From contig BAJA01000006.1 in NCBI GenBank assembly GCA_000613465.1, positions 124,001 through 188,000 on the forward strand: a DNA stretch of 64,000 bases, given 5' to 3'. The position numbers and the translations under genes were made by a program. The stretch comes from Bacteroides nordii WAL 11050 = JCM 12987. GTDB taxonomy: Bacteria > Bacteroidota > Bacteroidia > Bacteroidales > Bacteroidaceae. This document shows positions 37,916 through 48,056 of the stretch, piece after piece (the first letter of the stretch is position 1; each line of letters starts with the position of its first letter). The notes below the pieces were generated by a model that worked only from the letters and a program-made list of their open reading frames with translations, had not been told where the DNA came from and ran no database searches.

Positions 37916-39616
37916 ATGAAAAAATGTTTGTTAGTTTTGGTTGGTTTGTTGACACTACAGAGCATAGGTTTAACTATGGCTCAGCAAGATACAATTTTAG
38001 TATTCGAAGGACATATGAATACTACTCCATGGGGATCGCAAATCATGAAACCTTGTTTGCCTCGAACAGAACGTTTGAGTAGTGATTTTGGAGGAGTGAT
38101 TAAAGTAGTATGTGGAGCCGGAATAGATGATGAAATGCAGCATTGTATAAAGGCCGCCGCTCTACTCTGGGAAGAAAAGTTATATATTCCTGAAAATGTA
38201 GTTTTGAAGTTTGAGAAAAAAGAGTTGGGAGCAGAAGCTGCCGATTTTCAGGCTCAGGTGAGATATACGTCATTCCCCGATGCGAAAACAACATATCCCA
38301 ATAGTTATTATCAGAATTTCTTAACTGATGACGAACGTGTATATGACGAGGATGCTATTATCCTGATTAATGAAGACACGGATTGGGAGTATAGTTTTAA
38401 CGGAAAGGCTGTGGATAAGAAGAATTTCACAACAGCCATGTTACGTGCCATTGCCATCTCGTTAGGCTTTGGTTCATCGGTTGTAAATGATGTATCACAT
38501 GGCATTATCTTTTCTATAGAGGGATGTTTCTCTCCTTTTGATAATCTGATTGTTGATTCCAATAATGTCCGTCTGAATGAAATGCCGAATAATGGAGTTG
38601 CAAGCCAGGAACTTTCTTCATTTGTGTCGGAAGAGCGTGTTTATTGTAAAACGTCTGCTAATGAAAGCTTCAGGTTGTATACTTCTCGCAGGTTCCAAGG
38701 TTATAATTACTTGAATTATCTATATTTTGATGGTGACTTGATGTCATACAATACCAGGACAGGAGATAAGATTCAGCAAATAGATGAGATAGTATTGGGA
38801 GTTCTCAGAACAATTGGCTGGGAGGAACCTGAAAGTAATTTAAGGATAATAGCAGAAGGCATTGATGATACGGGTATTGCTTCTTCTTCTCAAAGCTATA
38901 ATTTTCATGCCGAAACCACTTCAGGCAGTATAGCGAATTATTCATGGAAGTATGAACTACTGGATAACGAAATGAATTTTGTCACTATCAAAACAGGAGA
39001 TTCTTCTGATTTCAGTATAGATGAGATAGATGATGTAACGAAGTATAATAAGAATATCAATGCAGATATTAAGGGTAAGATCAGTTTGACTGCTACTACT
39101 GCCGATGGGAAAAAGAAGTCTGAAACATTCTATGTGTATTTTGCTACCGAACCTACTTTTGTATCGGTGAAAGTAGCTATAACTCCAATTCCTCAAAAAC
39201 GATTTTATAATCTTGATATAGCGCTAATATATACAGGTACTGATTTTCTTTATGCTTTTAAAACAGAGGAAAATAGTAGTTTTGGAGAAAGTGCTTATGT
39301 CTATGAACCTTATCTTACTAAATTACATTTTGAAGGTGTTTATATGATAGGAATGGCTTGGGTTGAGATAGAATTAAAAAACAAGGTGGGAAAAGCGTAT
39401 TATATGGTAGAAATACCGAGTCAGCTGAATCCCGATCCGATCATAGAAGTCACAGCAGAATCAAGCATTTCACAAGTTGAAGTAAGGGATATGCAAGGAA
39501 GGCTTCTCCTTCAAACAGAAAATTATGAGGCTGTTAATCATCTATCGATAGGAATGTATATTGTGACGATTACCTATTCAGATGGAAAAGTAGTAACGAA
39601 GAAGATCTGCCCGTAA
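37916..39616 (+). CDS. Secreted pseudo-metalloprotease with domains A, B and C-terminal sorting-like domain
   Basis: 566 residues with a signal peptide (TMAQQ, residue 23). The first 300 residues have the layout of a zincin: a leading helix IKAAALLWEEKLYIPENVVLKF, a position equivalent to the HExxHxxGF helix (TAMLRAIAISLGFGSS, about 172-186) and a Met-turn followed by the terminal helix (DLMSY, then IDEIVLGVLRTIGW). All zinc ligands are missing: HEIGH is replaced by RAIAI. It is followed by an Ig-like domain A (about 305-410), domain B (about 415-515) and a T9SS type-A-like C-terminal domain. Paralogues follow at 41928 and 44663. The family was not recognised. It is probably an exported binding or structural protein derived from a protease, not an active enzyme. 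Confidence 0.8.
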   Translation: MKKCLLVLVGLLTLQSIGLTMAQQDTILVFEGHMNTTPWGSQIMKPCLPRTERLSSDFGGVIKVVCGAGIDDEMQHCIKAAALLWEEKLYIPENVVLKFEKKELGAEAADFQAQVRYTSFPDAKTTYPNSYYQNFLTDDERVYDEDAIILINEDTDWEYSFNGKAVDKKNFTTAMLRAIAISLGFGSSVVNDVSHGIIFSIEGCFSPFDNLIVDSNNVRLNEMPNNGVASQELSSFVSEERVYCKTSANESFRLYTSRRFQGYNYLNYLYFDGDLMSYNTRTGDKIQQIDEIVLGVLRTIGWEEPESNLRIIAEGIDDTGIASSSQSYNFHAETTSGSIANYSWKYELLDNEMNFVTIKTGDSSDFSIDEIDDVTKYNKNINADIKGKISLTATTADGKKKSETFYVYFATEPTFVSVKVAITPIPQKRFYNLDIALIYTGTDFLYAFKTEENSSFGESAYVYEPYLTKLHFEGVYMIGMAWVEIELKNKVGKAYYMVEIPSQLNPDPIIEVTAESSISQVEVRDMQGRLLLQTENYEAVNHLSIGMYIVTITYSDGKVVTKKICP

Positions 39617-39643
39617 AACCTTCACTTTTAATCATTTTTACGA

Positions 39644-41335
39644 ATGAAATATAATCGCATTTTCTTTTTGTCTTTTCTCATTGCAGCTTTCGTTGCTTGT
39701 TCCTCTGCACCAGAAGAGGTTATAGTAACTCTTCGGCAAGCGGAGCAGTGTATGGAAGTATACCCTGATAGTGCATTAAATCTATTAAGGAAAATATCTT
39801 GTCCCGATAAGTTGTCAGGTCAGGAACGTGCAGATTATGTGTTGTTACTGACTCAAGCACGCGATAAGAATTATATGGATATGTCTGCTGACTCTTCTAT
39901 TACTTTTGCTATCGATTATTTCAAGAAGAAAAAGGATAAAAGTAAATATGGTAAAGCATTGTATTATTATGGACGTGTACTTCAAGGAAAACGGGAAACC
40001 ACGCGGGCTATGAAAGTCTATTGGGAAGCCCGGCGAGTTTTGAAAGAGACGAAAGAGCATAAGATAATGGGATTGATGCTTGCAGATATGTCGTTTTTTT
40101 ATCGCGATCAATCACTTTATGATGAAGCTATTCACTGCTGCCACCAAGCCATTTCCTATTATTATCAGGCGAAAGACACATTGGGCGTGGCCTACGCCTA
40201 TCAGACAATGGGAACTTCTTTTTTCTTAAAGCAAGAGATGGATAGTGTCTACCAGTGTGTTATGACAAGTTTACAATTACTTACGAATAATCCTGTCCGG
40301 TTAAAAATCAATGGTTCCAAGATATTGGGAAAGATGTATTGTTTTGAAAAGCAATATTTAAAGGCTGAAAAGGTTTTTCTGAGGATTCTCGATGAAGAGC
40401 CTGATAAAGATATGTTTGTGCTTCATTATATGTCATTAGGACGTTTGTATCAGATGATGGGGCGAAAACAAGATGCAGAGAAGTACTTGAAACTTTGTTT
40501 GGATAGTGATAATCTATTCACCAGTTCTGAAGCTTATGAATGCTTAGCAAAATTGGCTAAAGCTGATCATGATTATGAGCAAGCTCTCATTTTGAAAGGA
40601 CGATCGGACTCCTTATTATATATAGCTGAAAATGATAGAAAACGAGAAGCGTTGGTACAGCTTCAGGCTAAATACCAAAAGGAAGAATTTGAAACCGAAG
40701 TGTTACGGGGTAAATTAGAGAAGAGGGTCTTACATATTATTTATCTGATTGTTGTGATTTTGTTTTCTGGGATAGTATATTTTTTCTATGCAAGATATGG
40801 GCGTGCAAAATTAGAAGTTATACAAACCAGAAAGGTTATTGAAAAAAATAATAAGCAAATAGCCTCTTATCAGAATGAAATCGGAGCGTATAAACAACAG
40901 AAGAATGAAACAAGTGTACAGTGTAAGGTAGAAGAGTTGTCCCGAAAAATGAAAGTATTGATCACAGAAAATGAGAAATTGCGTAGTAAAATTGATGTTA
41001 GTACATTGATTAAGATGCTAAAGAGTGGGGAGGTACTTGTAGAAAAACTAACTCCTGAAGAGTGGGATAAAATATTTGATTTAGTGAATTGTCTTTATAG
41101 CAACTCTCTGATCAAGTTGAAGAGAGAATGTAGTCAATTAACAAAGCATGATATTAAACTTTTAACATTTCTGTTTTTAGGATTTACTACAAGAGAATTG
41201 AAGATTCTCTTTGATAGTAAAGATAATCATACGATATTTAAAGCTAAGATGCGTTTAAAGGAGCGTTTAAAGTTAGCAAAAGATGAATCTGTAGAAGATT
41301 TTTTGCACAAATGTCAGAGTGATAAACTCAAATAG
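39644..41335 (+). CDS. TPR lipoprotein with transmembrane helix, coiled coil and C-terminal HTH-like domain (putative membrane-bound regulator)
   Basis: 563 residues. A lipoprotein signal (FVACSSA, Cys19) opens the protein. TPR-like helical repeats follow (about 20-350), then one transmembrane helix (about 362-385, IIYLIVVILFSGIVYFFYA), a coiled coil (about 395-455) and a C-terminal helical domain with the look of a helix-turn-helix (LTKHDIKLLTFLFLGFTTRELKILF, then KAKMRLKERLKL). If the topology is as read, the TPRs are in the periplasm and the last domain in the cytoplasm. Such TPR proteins occur beside DUF3244-type genes in Bacteroides and may be one-component regulators. DUF3244 and paralogous secreted proteins lie on both sides here, so they are the candidate targets. 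Confidence 0.75.
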   Translation: MKYNRIFFLSFLIAAFVACSSAPEEVIVTLRQAEQCMEVYPDSALNLLRKISCPDKLSGQERADYVLLLTQARDKNYMDMSADSSITFAIDYFKKKKDKSKYGKALYYYGRVLQGKRETTRAMKVYWEARRVLKETKEHKIMGLMLADMSFFYRDQSLYDEAIHCCHQAISYYYQAKDTLGVAYAYQTMGTSFFLKQEMDSVYQCVMTSLQLLTNNPVRLKINGSKILGKMYCFEKQYLKAEKVFLRILDEEPDKDMFVLHYMSLGRLYQMMGRKQDAEKYLKLCLDSDNLFTSSEAYECLAKLAKADHDYEQALILKGRSDSLLYIAENDRKREALVQLQAKYQKEEFETEVLRGKLEKRVLHIIYLIVVILFSGIVYFFYARYGRAKLEVIQTRKVIEKNNKQIASYQNEIGAYKQQKNETSVQCKVEELSRKMKVLITENEKLRSKIDVSTLIKMLKSGEVLVEKLTPEEWDKIFDLVNCLYSNSLIKLKRECSQLTKHDIKLLTFLFLGFTTRELKILFDSKDNHTIFKAKMRLKERLKLAKDESVEDFLHKCQSDKLK

Positions 41336-41416
41336 TCCACTTATTTTAAGTTGTTTGATATCTATTTTATTGATTTGTAGATATATATATGCTGAAATTT
41401 AGTCCATGCCTTATTT

Positions 41417-41447
41417 TTTGTTCATTGAACCCAATGTTCTACTTTTG
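41417..41447 (+). promoter_or_regulatory. Bacteroides-type promoter of the DUF3244 gene
   Basis: TTTG (41417-41420), exactly 19 bases, then TACTTTTG (41440-41447): both boxes match the consensus. The ATG follows 29 bases later at 41476. Confidence 0.8.
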
Positions 41448-41475
41448 TGTAACAGAAACATAAAAACAACAGAAA

Positions 41476-41874
41476 ATGAAAGCACGGATTGTCCTACTAT
41501 TGTTAGTTTGTCTTAGTTGTACAGTTGTTGCACATGAGAATGGCGATGATTTTATTTCGCCATGGGGGCAAATTTCTTTTACTGGTCATTGGAAAGGTGA
41601 TGATAGTGAAGATAAAGGTCATCGTTCCATGCCTTTTATACCTGTAACTGCATCTCTTGAAAATTCTATTATTTCTCTCGAGTTTCAGGAATTTGCAGGT
41701 GATGTCTCGATAACTATTTCCAAAGCTAATCAGGTTGTATATTCTCATTCTCTTCTGATTAATAATCCTAAGAAATATAGTATTTCTGTTGAGGATTACT
41801 TTCCTGGAGTCTATTTGTTAGAACTAACAAATTCGTATGGAGGATATATTTACGGTGTGTTTGAAGTAAAATAA
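41476..41874 (+). CDS. DUF3244-family small secreted protein
   Basis: 132 residues with a signal peptide ending VAHEN (about residue 20). It matches the DUF3244 pattern: a conserved IPVTASLENSIISLEF strand pair, the DVSITISKANQVVYSHS sandwich and a final GVYLLELTNSYGG strand that resembles a T9SS-type C-terminal domain on its own. The signal peptide (MKARI...) is nearly the same as in the two later paralogues at 46939 and 48057, so they are mosaic relatives. Its strong promoter lies just after the TPR regulator-like gene. Function unknown. Confidence 0.85.
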   Translation: MKARIVLLLLVCLSCTVVAHENGDDFISPWGQISFTGHWKGDDSEDKGHRSMPFIPVTASLENSIISLEFQEFAGDVSITISKANQVVYSHSLLINNPKKYSISVEDYFPGVYLLELTNSYGGYIYGVFEVK

Positions 41875-41927
41875 ATAGCTCCTATTTTGATTACAATAAA
41901 AAATGATTTCTGCTAATACTTGACGCG

Positions 41928-43639
41928 ATGAAAAAATATTTATTGATTTTAGTCAGCCTTTTGACTCTGCAAGGCATAGGTTTAGTGATGGCTCAACAAG
42001 ATACAATTCTTGTATTTGAAGGACGTCTGGATACTTCTCCTGTAAGTGCGCAGACAATAAAACCTTGTTTATTACGTACAGAACGCTTGAGTAGTGATTT
42101 TGGAGGAGTTATTGAAGTGCAGTTCGGAGGTGGAATGAGTGAGGAAATGCAATGTTGCATAAGGCTGCCGCACAACTGTGGGAGGAGAAACTATATATTC
42201 CTAAAAAGATAATTCTAAGGTTTGAGAGAGAAAGGATGGGAGTGGAAGCTGCTGATTTTGCTGCTCAGGTAAAATACACTTTATTGTCGGGGACCAATGA
42301 GGCATATCCTCAAAGTTATTTTATAAATTTCTTAATTGATGGAAAGCGGACTGGAGAGGAAGATGCCATAATTCAAATCAATGATGATGTAGATTGGGAT
42401 TATAGTTTTAGTGGAGAAGTTACGAATAAGAAAAATCTGACAACGGCAATGTTGCGCGCTATTGCTATGTCGTTGGGATTTGGATCTTCTGTTGTTAATA
42501 ACTCTACAAAAGGAATTGTTTTTTTTACGAGAAAATATTTCTCTCCCTTTGATAATTTGGTTGTTAATTCTAATAATGTACGTTTAAATGAGATGCCCAA
42601 TAATGGACGTACGAGCCAGGAGCTTATTTCGTTTGTAAAAGGTGATAATGTCTATTATAAAACTCCTGATAATAATAATTTAAAATTATATGCTTCACCT
42701 GAGTTTCAAGGTTATAATTATTTGAGCTATTTTGATACGGAAGGTGATTTGATGTCATATGATGTGCGAATCGGAGATAAAAATCAACAAATAGATGAAA
42801 AGACATTAGAAGTTCTTAAAACGATTGGTTGGAGAGAACCGGAAAATAGTCTGAAAATTATAGCAGCAAATATAGATGCTACAGGAATGGCTTCTGCTTT
42901 TCAAAGTTATGGCTTTCATGCAGAAACAACTTCCGGAAATATTACAGATTATTCGTGGAAGTATGAATTGCTGAACAATGAGATGATGTTTGATTCTATT
43001 AAAGTAGGAAAATCTTCAGAATTTAGTATAGATAAAGTCGATGATTTAACAAAATATTATAGAAATATTAATGGTGATATTAAAGGTAGGATAAGTTTGA
43101 GTGCTACAGTTAATGGGACGAAAATGTTTAAAGTGTTTTATGTTTACCTTGCTACTAAACCAACTTTTATATCGGTGAAAGTGGATGCTATAACTCCAAT
43201 TCCTGGATCAAAGTTTTATAATCTTGATTTAACAGTTATCTATACTGGAGCAGATTATCTTTATGTGGAAAAATCTGAAGAGTATAGTGATATAGTTGAT
43301 ACTCATTTTTTTTATATTCCGTATATCGTCCATCTTCGTTTTGAATACATTTATATGATAGGAACGTCTTGGGTTGATTTGAGGATAAGTAATAAAATAG
43401 GAAAAGCATATTATACTGTTGAAATTCCAAGTCAATTGAATTTAATGAATAATTCTACTCAGATAAGAAATCCTATAGCTAACTCAAATATTGTATATAT
43501 GGAAGTACGAGATATACAAGGGAGAATTATTCTTCAAACAAAAGACTATGAGGATGTTAATCATTTATCGAAAGGGATATATATCATGATGATTACATAT
43601 GCAGATGGAGAGGTAGTAACTAAAAAGATATATCGATGA
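41928..43639 (+). CDS. Secreted pseudo-metalloprotease paralogue (frameshift)
   Basis: About 570 residues after adding one A near 42163 (true CIKAAAQLWEEKLYIP, as in the paralogue at 37916). It has the same design as that paralogue: signal peptide (VMAQQ), a zincin-like domain with the HExxH helix replaced (TAMLRAIAMSLGFGSS, HEIGH changed to RAIAM), DLMSY Met-turn and LEVLKTIGW end, then domain A, domain B and a C-terminal sorting-like domain (MEVRDIQGRIILQ, GIYIMMITYADGEVVTKKI). Its last bases overlap the start of the next gene. The break is probably a sequencing error. Confidence 0.8.
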
Positions 43640-44637
43640 GAATACTTTCTGTTTTAACGTTGGCTTTTGTTTGTTCTCTTAATATCTATGCCCAAACTGA
43701 TTATGCCCTTTCAGGTACAGTGGTAAAGTTGGATAATGTATCTTTGGATAAATACGGTGCTTTATTACTTGATGATAGTTGTGCTTTTCATGTAGTGGAT
43801 AAGTTCGGGGAGAATATAGTTCCTGATGTTTGTAAATGGAGCTTTGGTGTTGAAGCACAGCAAGGAAATTATGTAATTATAAAGAACGCTACTTCTATAG
43901 ATTATGGAATTATTATAGATTCGTCGGCATATGAATATTCTGGACCTGAATATAAAAGATATACTGTAGAGAATGATAGCTCTGTTTATTTTCAAGGGAA
44001 AATAACTTTTGAGGGGGAATATCAGGGACGAAAGATACAACTTGATAAGATCTTTTATATAAATGTGCTTCCTTCTGTACCTAAAATAAAAGTACTGGAT
44101 ATTACTTGGAGTGATTATGATGAACAATGGAATATTTATGAAGATGGGTATATAACAATACAGATTAATTCCTGTAGAACTAAGTATGTATATATAGTTG
44201 AGCAAGATGCTTCTTTTACGGGGAATATGTTGTCCTCTTATTTTGAGCCTAATATTGACGCTGAGAAGGGAGTGGGGCTTCTGGAGTTTTATGATGGAGA
44301 TCGCTGTTTTAGATTTTGGGCAGTTAACTATAGTGGAATGGTTGAATGCAAAGATACTTTGTGGAATTCCAAAGTAGCTACATCCATTCCGACTATTAAA
44401 ATGGAGAATGTACCATTTTATCCAAATCCAGCAAAGGATATATTATACGTACAAGAGGGTATGGATGCTATCTTCCCTGTATCTATCTATGATTCTAAAG
44501 GACGACTTGTAAAATATGTTGGGATGCCAATGAGGAATATTGATGTTTCAAATCTGGTGGAAGGTATTTATTTTGTTTCATATAAAGACAATTACTCTAA
44601 AAAGAGGTTAACATTCAAAATGGTAAAAAATAGATGA
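43636..44637 (+). CDS. Secreted paralogue with domains A and B and a T9SS-type C-terminal domain
   Basis: 333 residues. Signal peptide (NIYAQT, residue 20). It lacks the protease-like part and is composed of a first sandwich domain (about 25-150, ending KIFYINVLPSVP, the same join as at the A/B border of its paralogues), a second sandwich (about 150-245) and a more canonical sorting domain (VPFYPNPAKDILYV, then VSIYDSKGRLVKYV and LVEGIYFVSY). The start overlaps the previous stop by 4 bases, so it is translationally coupled. Function unknown. Confidence 0.78.
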   Translation: MRILSVLTLAFVCSLNIYAQTDYALSGTVVKLDNVSLDKYGALLLDDSCAFHVVDKFGENIVPDVCKWSFGVEAQQGNYVIIKNATSIDYGIIIDSSAYEYSGPEYKRYTVENDSSVYFQGKITFEGEYQGRKIQLDKIFYINVLPSVPKIKVLDITWSDYDEQWNIYEDGYITIQINSCRTKYVYIVEQDASFTGNMLSSYFEPNIDAEKGVGLLEFYDGDRCFRFWAVNYSGMVECKDTLWNSKVATSIPTIKMENVPFYPNPAKDILYVQEGMDAIFPVSIYDSKGRLVKYVGMPMRNIDVSNLVEGIYFVSYKDNYSKKRLTFKMVKNR

Positions 44638-44662
44638 TGTATTAATTATAAAAACATGGATT

Positions 44663-46645
44663 ATGAATAGACTATTACTATTATTTTTTGTGTTTGGATT
44701 AGCAACCCTTTCTTATGCACAAGAAGATGAGATTGAGTCAATTAGCTTTGGTGCTGATTTTTTTCGTAAGGAAACTTTTCCTAAACCAATAGTACGTGAA
44801 GTTGTAGGTGGAACGGTTATTCAAGTTCAGTATGAAGGTGAAGAATGGGAACAAAACTTGGAAAGAAAAAGTGCTTTTGAATACGCTTGTCGGCTTTTAG
44901 AGGAGCAAATGCCTACTGTATTGCCGCTTAAAATAATGGCTAAATTTGGTAAATTGAGAGGAAATAATGTGATAGCTAAAACGGCTCTTCGTACTGATAC
45001 TTGTAATATGTCTCCAGGTGGTGCTGCTCTTCTTGAACGAGTTGTAAAACCTACAATAAAGTATAGATTTAGAGATAATGGGCTTGATGGAATTAAAATT
45101 TCATTGGATTATTTTGATGAACCTGATGGAATAATAACTTTTAGTGATAATGATATTTTTTCTTATTCTTTAGACTCTGTAGAAGAAGATAAATATGATT
45201 TTGTAACGATTGTATTACGTGAAATTTGTAAAACATTCGGTTTTTATTTTGGTCCTCATGGTGATAATACAAATAAAATTCTTGATTTTAAAAAACAAAC
45301 CCTTCTTTTATATGATGAAAAAGTATTGTCGCCAGATTTTGATATCTTTTCACAAGAATATAATCCGATAAGTGCATATAATCGCGCTACTTCAGGTAAT
45401 GCAATCATCGAATATTCTTACGGAGACTCATATGGCTTGTATTCTCCCTCTATATTTGAGAATGGACGTTCTTTGTCTTTTTTCAAAGCTGATGAAGCAA
45501 ATACTGAAACACGATTGATGCAACCGGATTTACCGCGAGGAACTTCTATACGTAATATTGGTAAATGGTTTAGACCTTTTCTGAAAGCTATGGGTTGGTA
45601 TACTGATATTGCTGTTGGAGGAGGTGGAGGTGGGCAAGGAAATATAGCCTCTACATCTACGGATGAAGTAGAAGAGTATGGCAAGCAATTGTCTTTTACA
45701 ATAAACGCAAATAAGGGTGTGAACCAGGTTCCTATTCGCAATTCTATAAGATCAAATTATGTAGATCAATCATCTAATGAAGATGTTTATAATTACATAA
45801 GTCAATTTCGGAATTATCCGGAACTAAATATAGAACTTAACCACCCACTGTTAGGATGGAGTTTGTCCATTTTACGAAAGGATGGGACATGGGATTTATT
45901 AAAAAAGGAATATCGTATGATACCTGAGTTAGAGTTCTCTACTTCTGAAATAGATCCGGTGAAAGCATTGGACTATATTCGATCAAGTGATGGTCATTTA
46001 CGCTGTAAGTTGCTTCATATTGACATAGACTATTATTTTCCTGGGCAGGCTATTCCCGGTGCTTCTACGTTTGCTCGTTATTTCCTTTTGGACTATCTTC
46101 CTCAGAAGCCTCAGTTGGCATTCTCTAAAGTAATGCCACAAACCAGAGCTTCGGATGATGAATATTATGCTGATGTGAAAATTGCATTTCAGAATGTGGA
46201 GGGGACTGAAAGTATCTTGGTAGAACAGTTGGAAGAAGGATCTCCAGTGCCATTTACTTTCTATGTTGAGGATATAAGAGCTGGCTATTTCATTGCATCG
46301 GTTGATAAAGAGTATAGTACAACTTTTAGATTGCGTGCGATGAACAAGAATGGAGAAACTATTAGTGAACAATTGCTTGTGTCCCCATTAGTGCCGGCAA
46401 CGTATACTTTAAGCTCACGCGTAGATAAAAATGTTATATCTTTAGAACTGAGAAATAGCCGTAAGAGAAATATCAATAAGTTGATAACAGATTATAAAGT
46501 CTTGGATTTGAATTCCTCGATGATAGTACAAGAAGGTAAAGTTCTTGATAATAATATTGATATTAACTCATTAGGTAAAGGTGTTTACGGCTTGCAGGTT
46601 GCAGACGAAGATGGTAAATCCTATAATACGAAATTCATAAAATAA
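44663..46645 (+). CDS. Large divergent pseudo-metalloprotease paralogue
   Basis: 660 residues with a signal peptide (LSYAQE). More distant from the others, but with the same plan: an early helix with SAFEYACRLLEEQMPTVLPLKIMAKF, an HExxH-equivalent helix IVLREICKTFGFYFG (HEIGH replaced by REICK; Glu kept, both His lost) at about residues 184-198, a late helix ending FLKAMGWY, then a Gly-rich linker (GGGGGGQG, about 316-323), beta-sandwich regions and a weak C-terminal sorting-like domain (YKVLDLNSSMIVQ, GKGVYGLQVADEDGK). It ends the co-directional run, followed by a terminator-like hairpin. Confidence 0.75.
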   Translation: MNRLLLLFFVFGLATLSYAQEDEIESISFGADFFRKETFPKPIVREVVGGTVIQVQYEGEEWEQNLERKSAFEYACRLLEEQMPTVLPLKIMAKFGKLRGNNVIAKTALRTDTCNMSPGGAALLERVVKPTIKYRFRDNGLDGIKISLDYFDEPDGIITFSDNDIFSYSLDSVEEDKYDFVTIVLREICKTFGFYFGPHGDNTNKILDFKKQTLLLYDEKVLSPDFDIFSQEYNPISAYNRATSGNAIIEYSYGDSYGLYSPSIFENGRSLSFFKADEANTETRLMQPDLPRGTSIRNIGKWFRPFLKAMGWYTDIAVGGGGGGQGNIASTSTDEVEEYGKQLSFTINANKGVNQVPIRNSIRSNYVDQSSNEDVYNYISQFRNYPELNIELNHPLLGWSLSILRKDGTWDLLKKEYRMIPELEFSTSEIDPVKALDYIRSSDGHLRCKLLHIDIDYYFPGQAIPGASTFARYFLLDYLPQKPQLAFSKVMPQTRASDDEYYADVKIAFQNVEGTESILVEQLEEGSPVPFTFYVEDIRAGYFIASVDKEYSTTFRLRAMNKNGETISEQLLVSPLVPATYTLSSRVDKNVISLELRNSRKRNINKLITDYKVLDLNSSMIVQEGKVLDNNIDINSLGKGVYGLQVADEDGKSYNTKFIK

Positions 46646-46684
46646 GTTCTTATAAAGTTCTTGAGGGAGGATTTATATGAACGG

Positions 46685-46725
46685 AGAGTCATTGGGAGAA
46701 GAATATTCTTTTCAGTGACTCTTTA
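46685..46725 (+). terminator. Hairpin after the pseudo-metalloprotease run
   Basis: AGAGTCATTG at about 46685 pairs with CAGTGACTCT, with one G-U-type mismatch, and is followed by TTAATTATAAAT. It ends the run of genes that begins at 41476. Confidence 0.6.
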
Positions 46726-46938
46726 ATTATAAATGTTTTCAATCAATGTATTAAATGTTTGCAGATGCCATTTTAGACAGAATAGTACATACGGCTGTAT
46801 GTCTTGAGTTAAAAAGGTGAAAGAATGAGAAAAACTACTATTTTTGTGATACATGGAAGATGATGACAAAAAGTGAATGGATGTGGGGGGATCGACCGTT
46901 TTTTTCCAGTACTAAATTTTTAAAAGAGGAAATAGTGT

Positions 46939-47880
46939 ATGAAAGCACGAATTATCATGCTGCTGTTAGTTAATCTTAGTTGCACTCTCTTTGCGCAAAA
47001 GAACGATACAGAATCTTTGCCGATTAATAGCCAGCTTTCAGAGATGTCGCCTACTGGAAGAGAGATTCAAGAACAATCGGGCTTGAAGATTGTATGTGAA
47101 AGAATTGAAGAGGATGGATTTGCTTCTGCTTATGAAAGTTATAACTTTAGCATTGAGAATAACACGAATCATTCTATTAGTGAGCCGCAGTGGACTTATA
47201 CTTTGCCTTTGAAAAGTGGTGGAGAGACCATCATTGCTACATCCCAAAATGATATATTTACGATCCCTATAGTTGAGAGTAAAGATCTCTATGATATAGA
47301 TGCAGATCATTGCATTAGTGGGCGGATCGTATTTAGTTGTATCATTGATGGGGAAGAGTCTGTAGCTTCATATAATATAATGTTGGATTTGAAACCTCAC
47401 ATTATATCTTATAGTGAAATCATAAAAACGGTAAATGAAACGAATACTGCATACAGTATTGATTTTACGGTTCGCTATGTAGGTTCTGATTTTTTGAGAG
47501 TTGGAGTTAGAGAAGAATATTCGCCTTCTTTGATAATGCAAACGATTGAAGAACCCCTTGTTGCCCATGTGTACCGAAGTAGTATTAATGCTTTTAATTA
47601 TGCATGGGTTTGGCTTCATGTTTACAATGAGTATGGCGAAGATGAGATTACTATAACGTTGAAGAACTTGATAGGTGATTCTGATATAACAGGGGTACAA
47701 ACAATACATAGCGATTTTGTAAATGCTTCTGTCATAAAAATATATACGAAAGAAGGAAAATATATGATGCAGATAACCAATTGGGATGATTTGAAAGAAC
47801 TTAATCAAGAGATTTATATACTTCAGCTATGCAATAAAGAGGGTATTCCTTTTAAGACTATCAAGTATCTGAAAGGGTAG
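46939..47880 (+). CDS. Secreted A-B-CTD paralogue, tandem duplicate 1
   Basis: 313 residues. Signal peptide MKARIIMLLLVNLSCTLFAQK, nearly that of the DUF3244 gene. Domain A (about 50-160, LKIVCERIEEDGFASAYESYNF) matches the stretch after the protease-like domain of the 37916 and 41928 products. Domain B (about 165-250, IDFTVRYVGSDFLRVGVREEY) and a C-terminal sorting-like domain (IKIYTKEGKYMMQ, EIYILQLCNKEG) follow. The copy at 48057 is almost identical, which points to a recent tandem duplication. Function unknown. Confidence 0.78.
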   Translation: MKARIIMLLLVNLSCTLFAQKNDTESLPINSQLSEMSPTGREIQEQSGLKIVCERIEEDGFASAYESYNFSIENNTNHSISEPQWTYTLPLKSGGETIIATSQNDIFTIPIVESKDLYDIDADHCISGRIVFSCIIDGEESVASYNIMLDLKPHIISYSEIIKTVNETNTAYSIDFTVRYVGSDFLRVGVREEYSPSLIMQTIEEPLVAHVYRSSINAFNYAWVWLHVYNEYGEDEITITLKNLIGDSDITGVQTIHSDFVNASVIKIYTKEGKYMMQITNWDDLKELNQEIYILQLCNKEGIPFKTIKYLKG

Positions 47881-48056
47881 TGAGGTGAATCTGTTTGTAA
47901 GTTTGTGTTTATATCAGTTGGGTAGTCGGATATTTAATCATAGCTTAAGGTCTTTGTAATCATAAGGTTGGGGGGAATGCCTGATAAACTTGCTGGTGTT
48001 TAATTATTATGATATAATTCTAAAATTCAAATAACTAAATTTAAAAAGGAAAGTGT

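Noticed and set aside
37916..46645. Active secreted zinc metalloproteases
   Set aside because: The fold marks are there, but both zinc-binding His are missing in all three copies, so catalysis of the usual type is unlikely.
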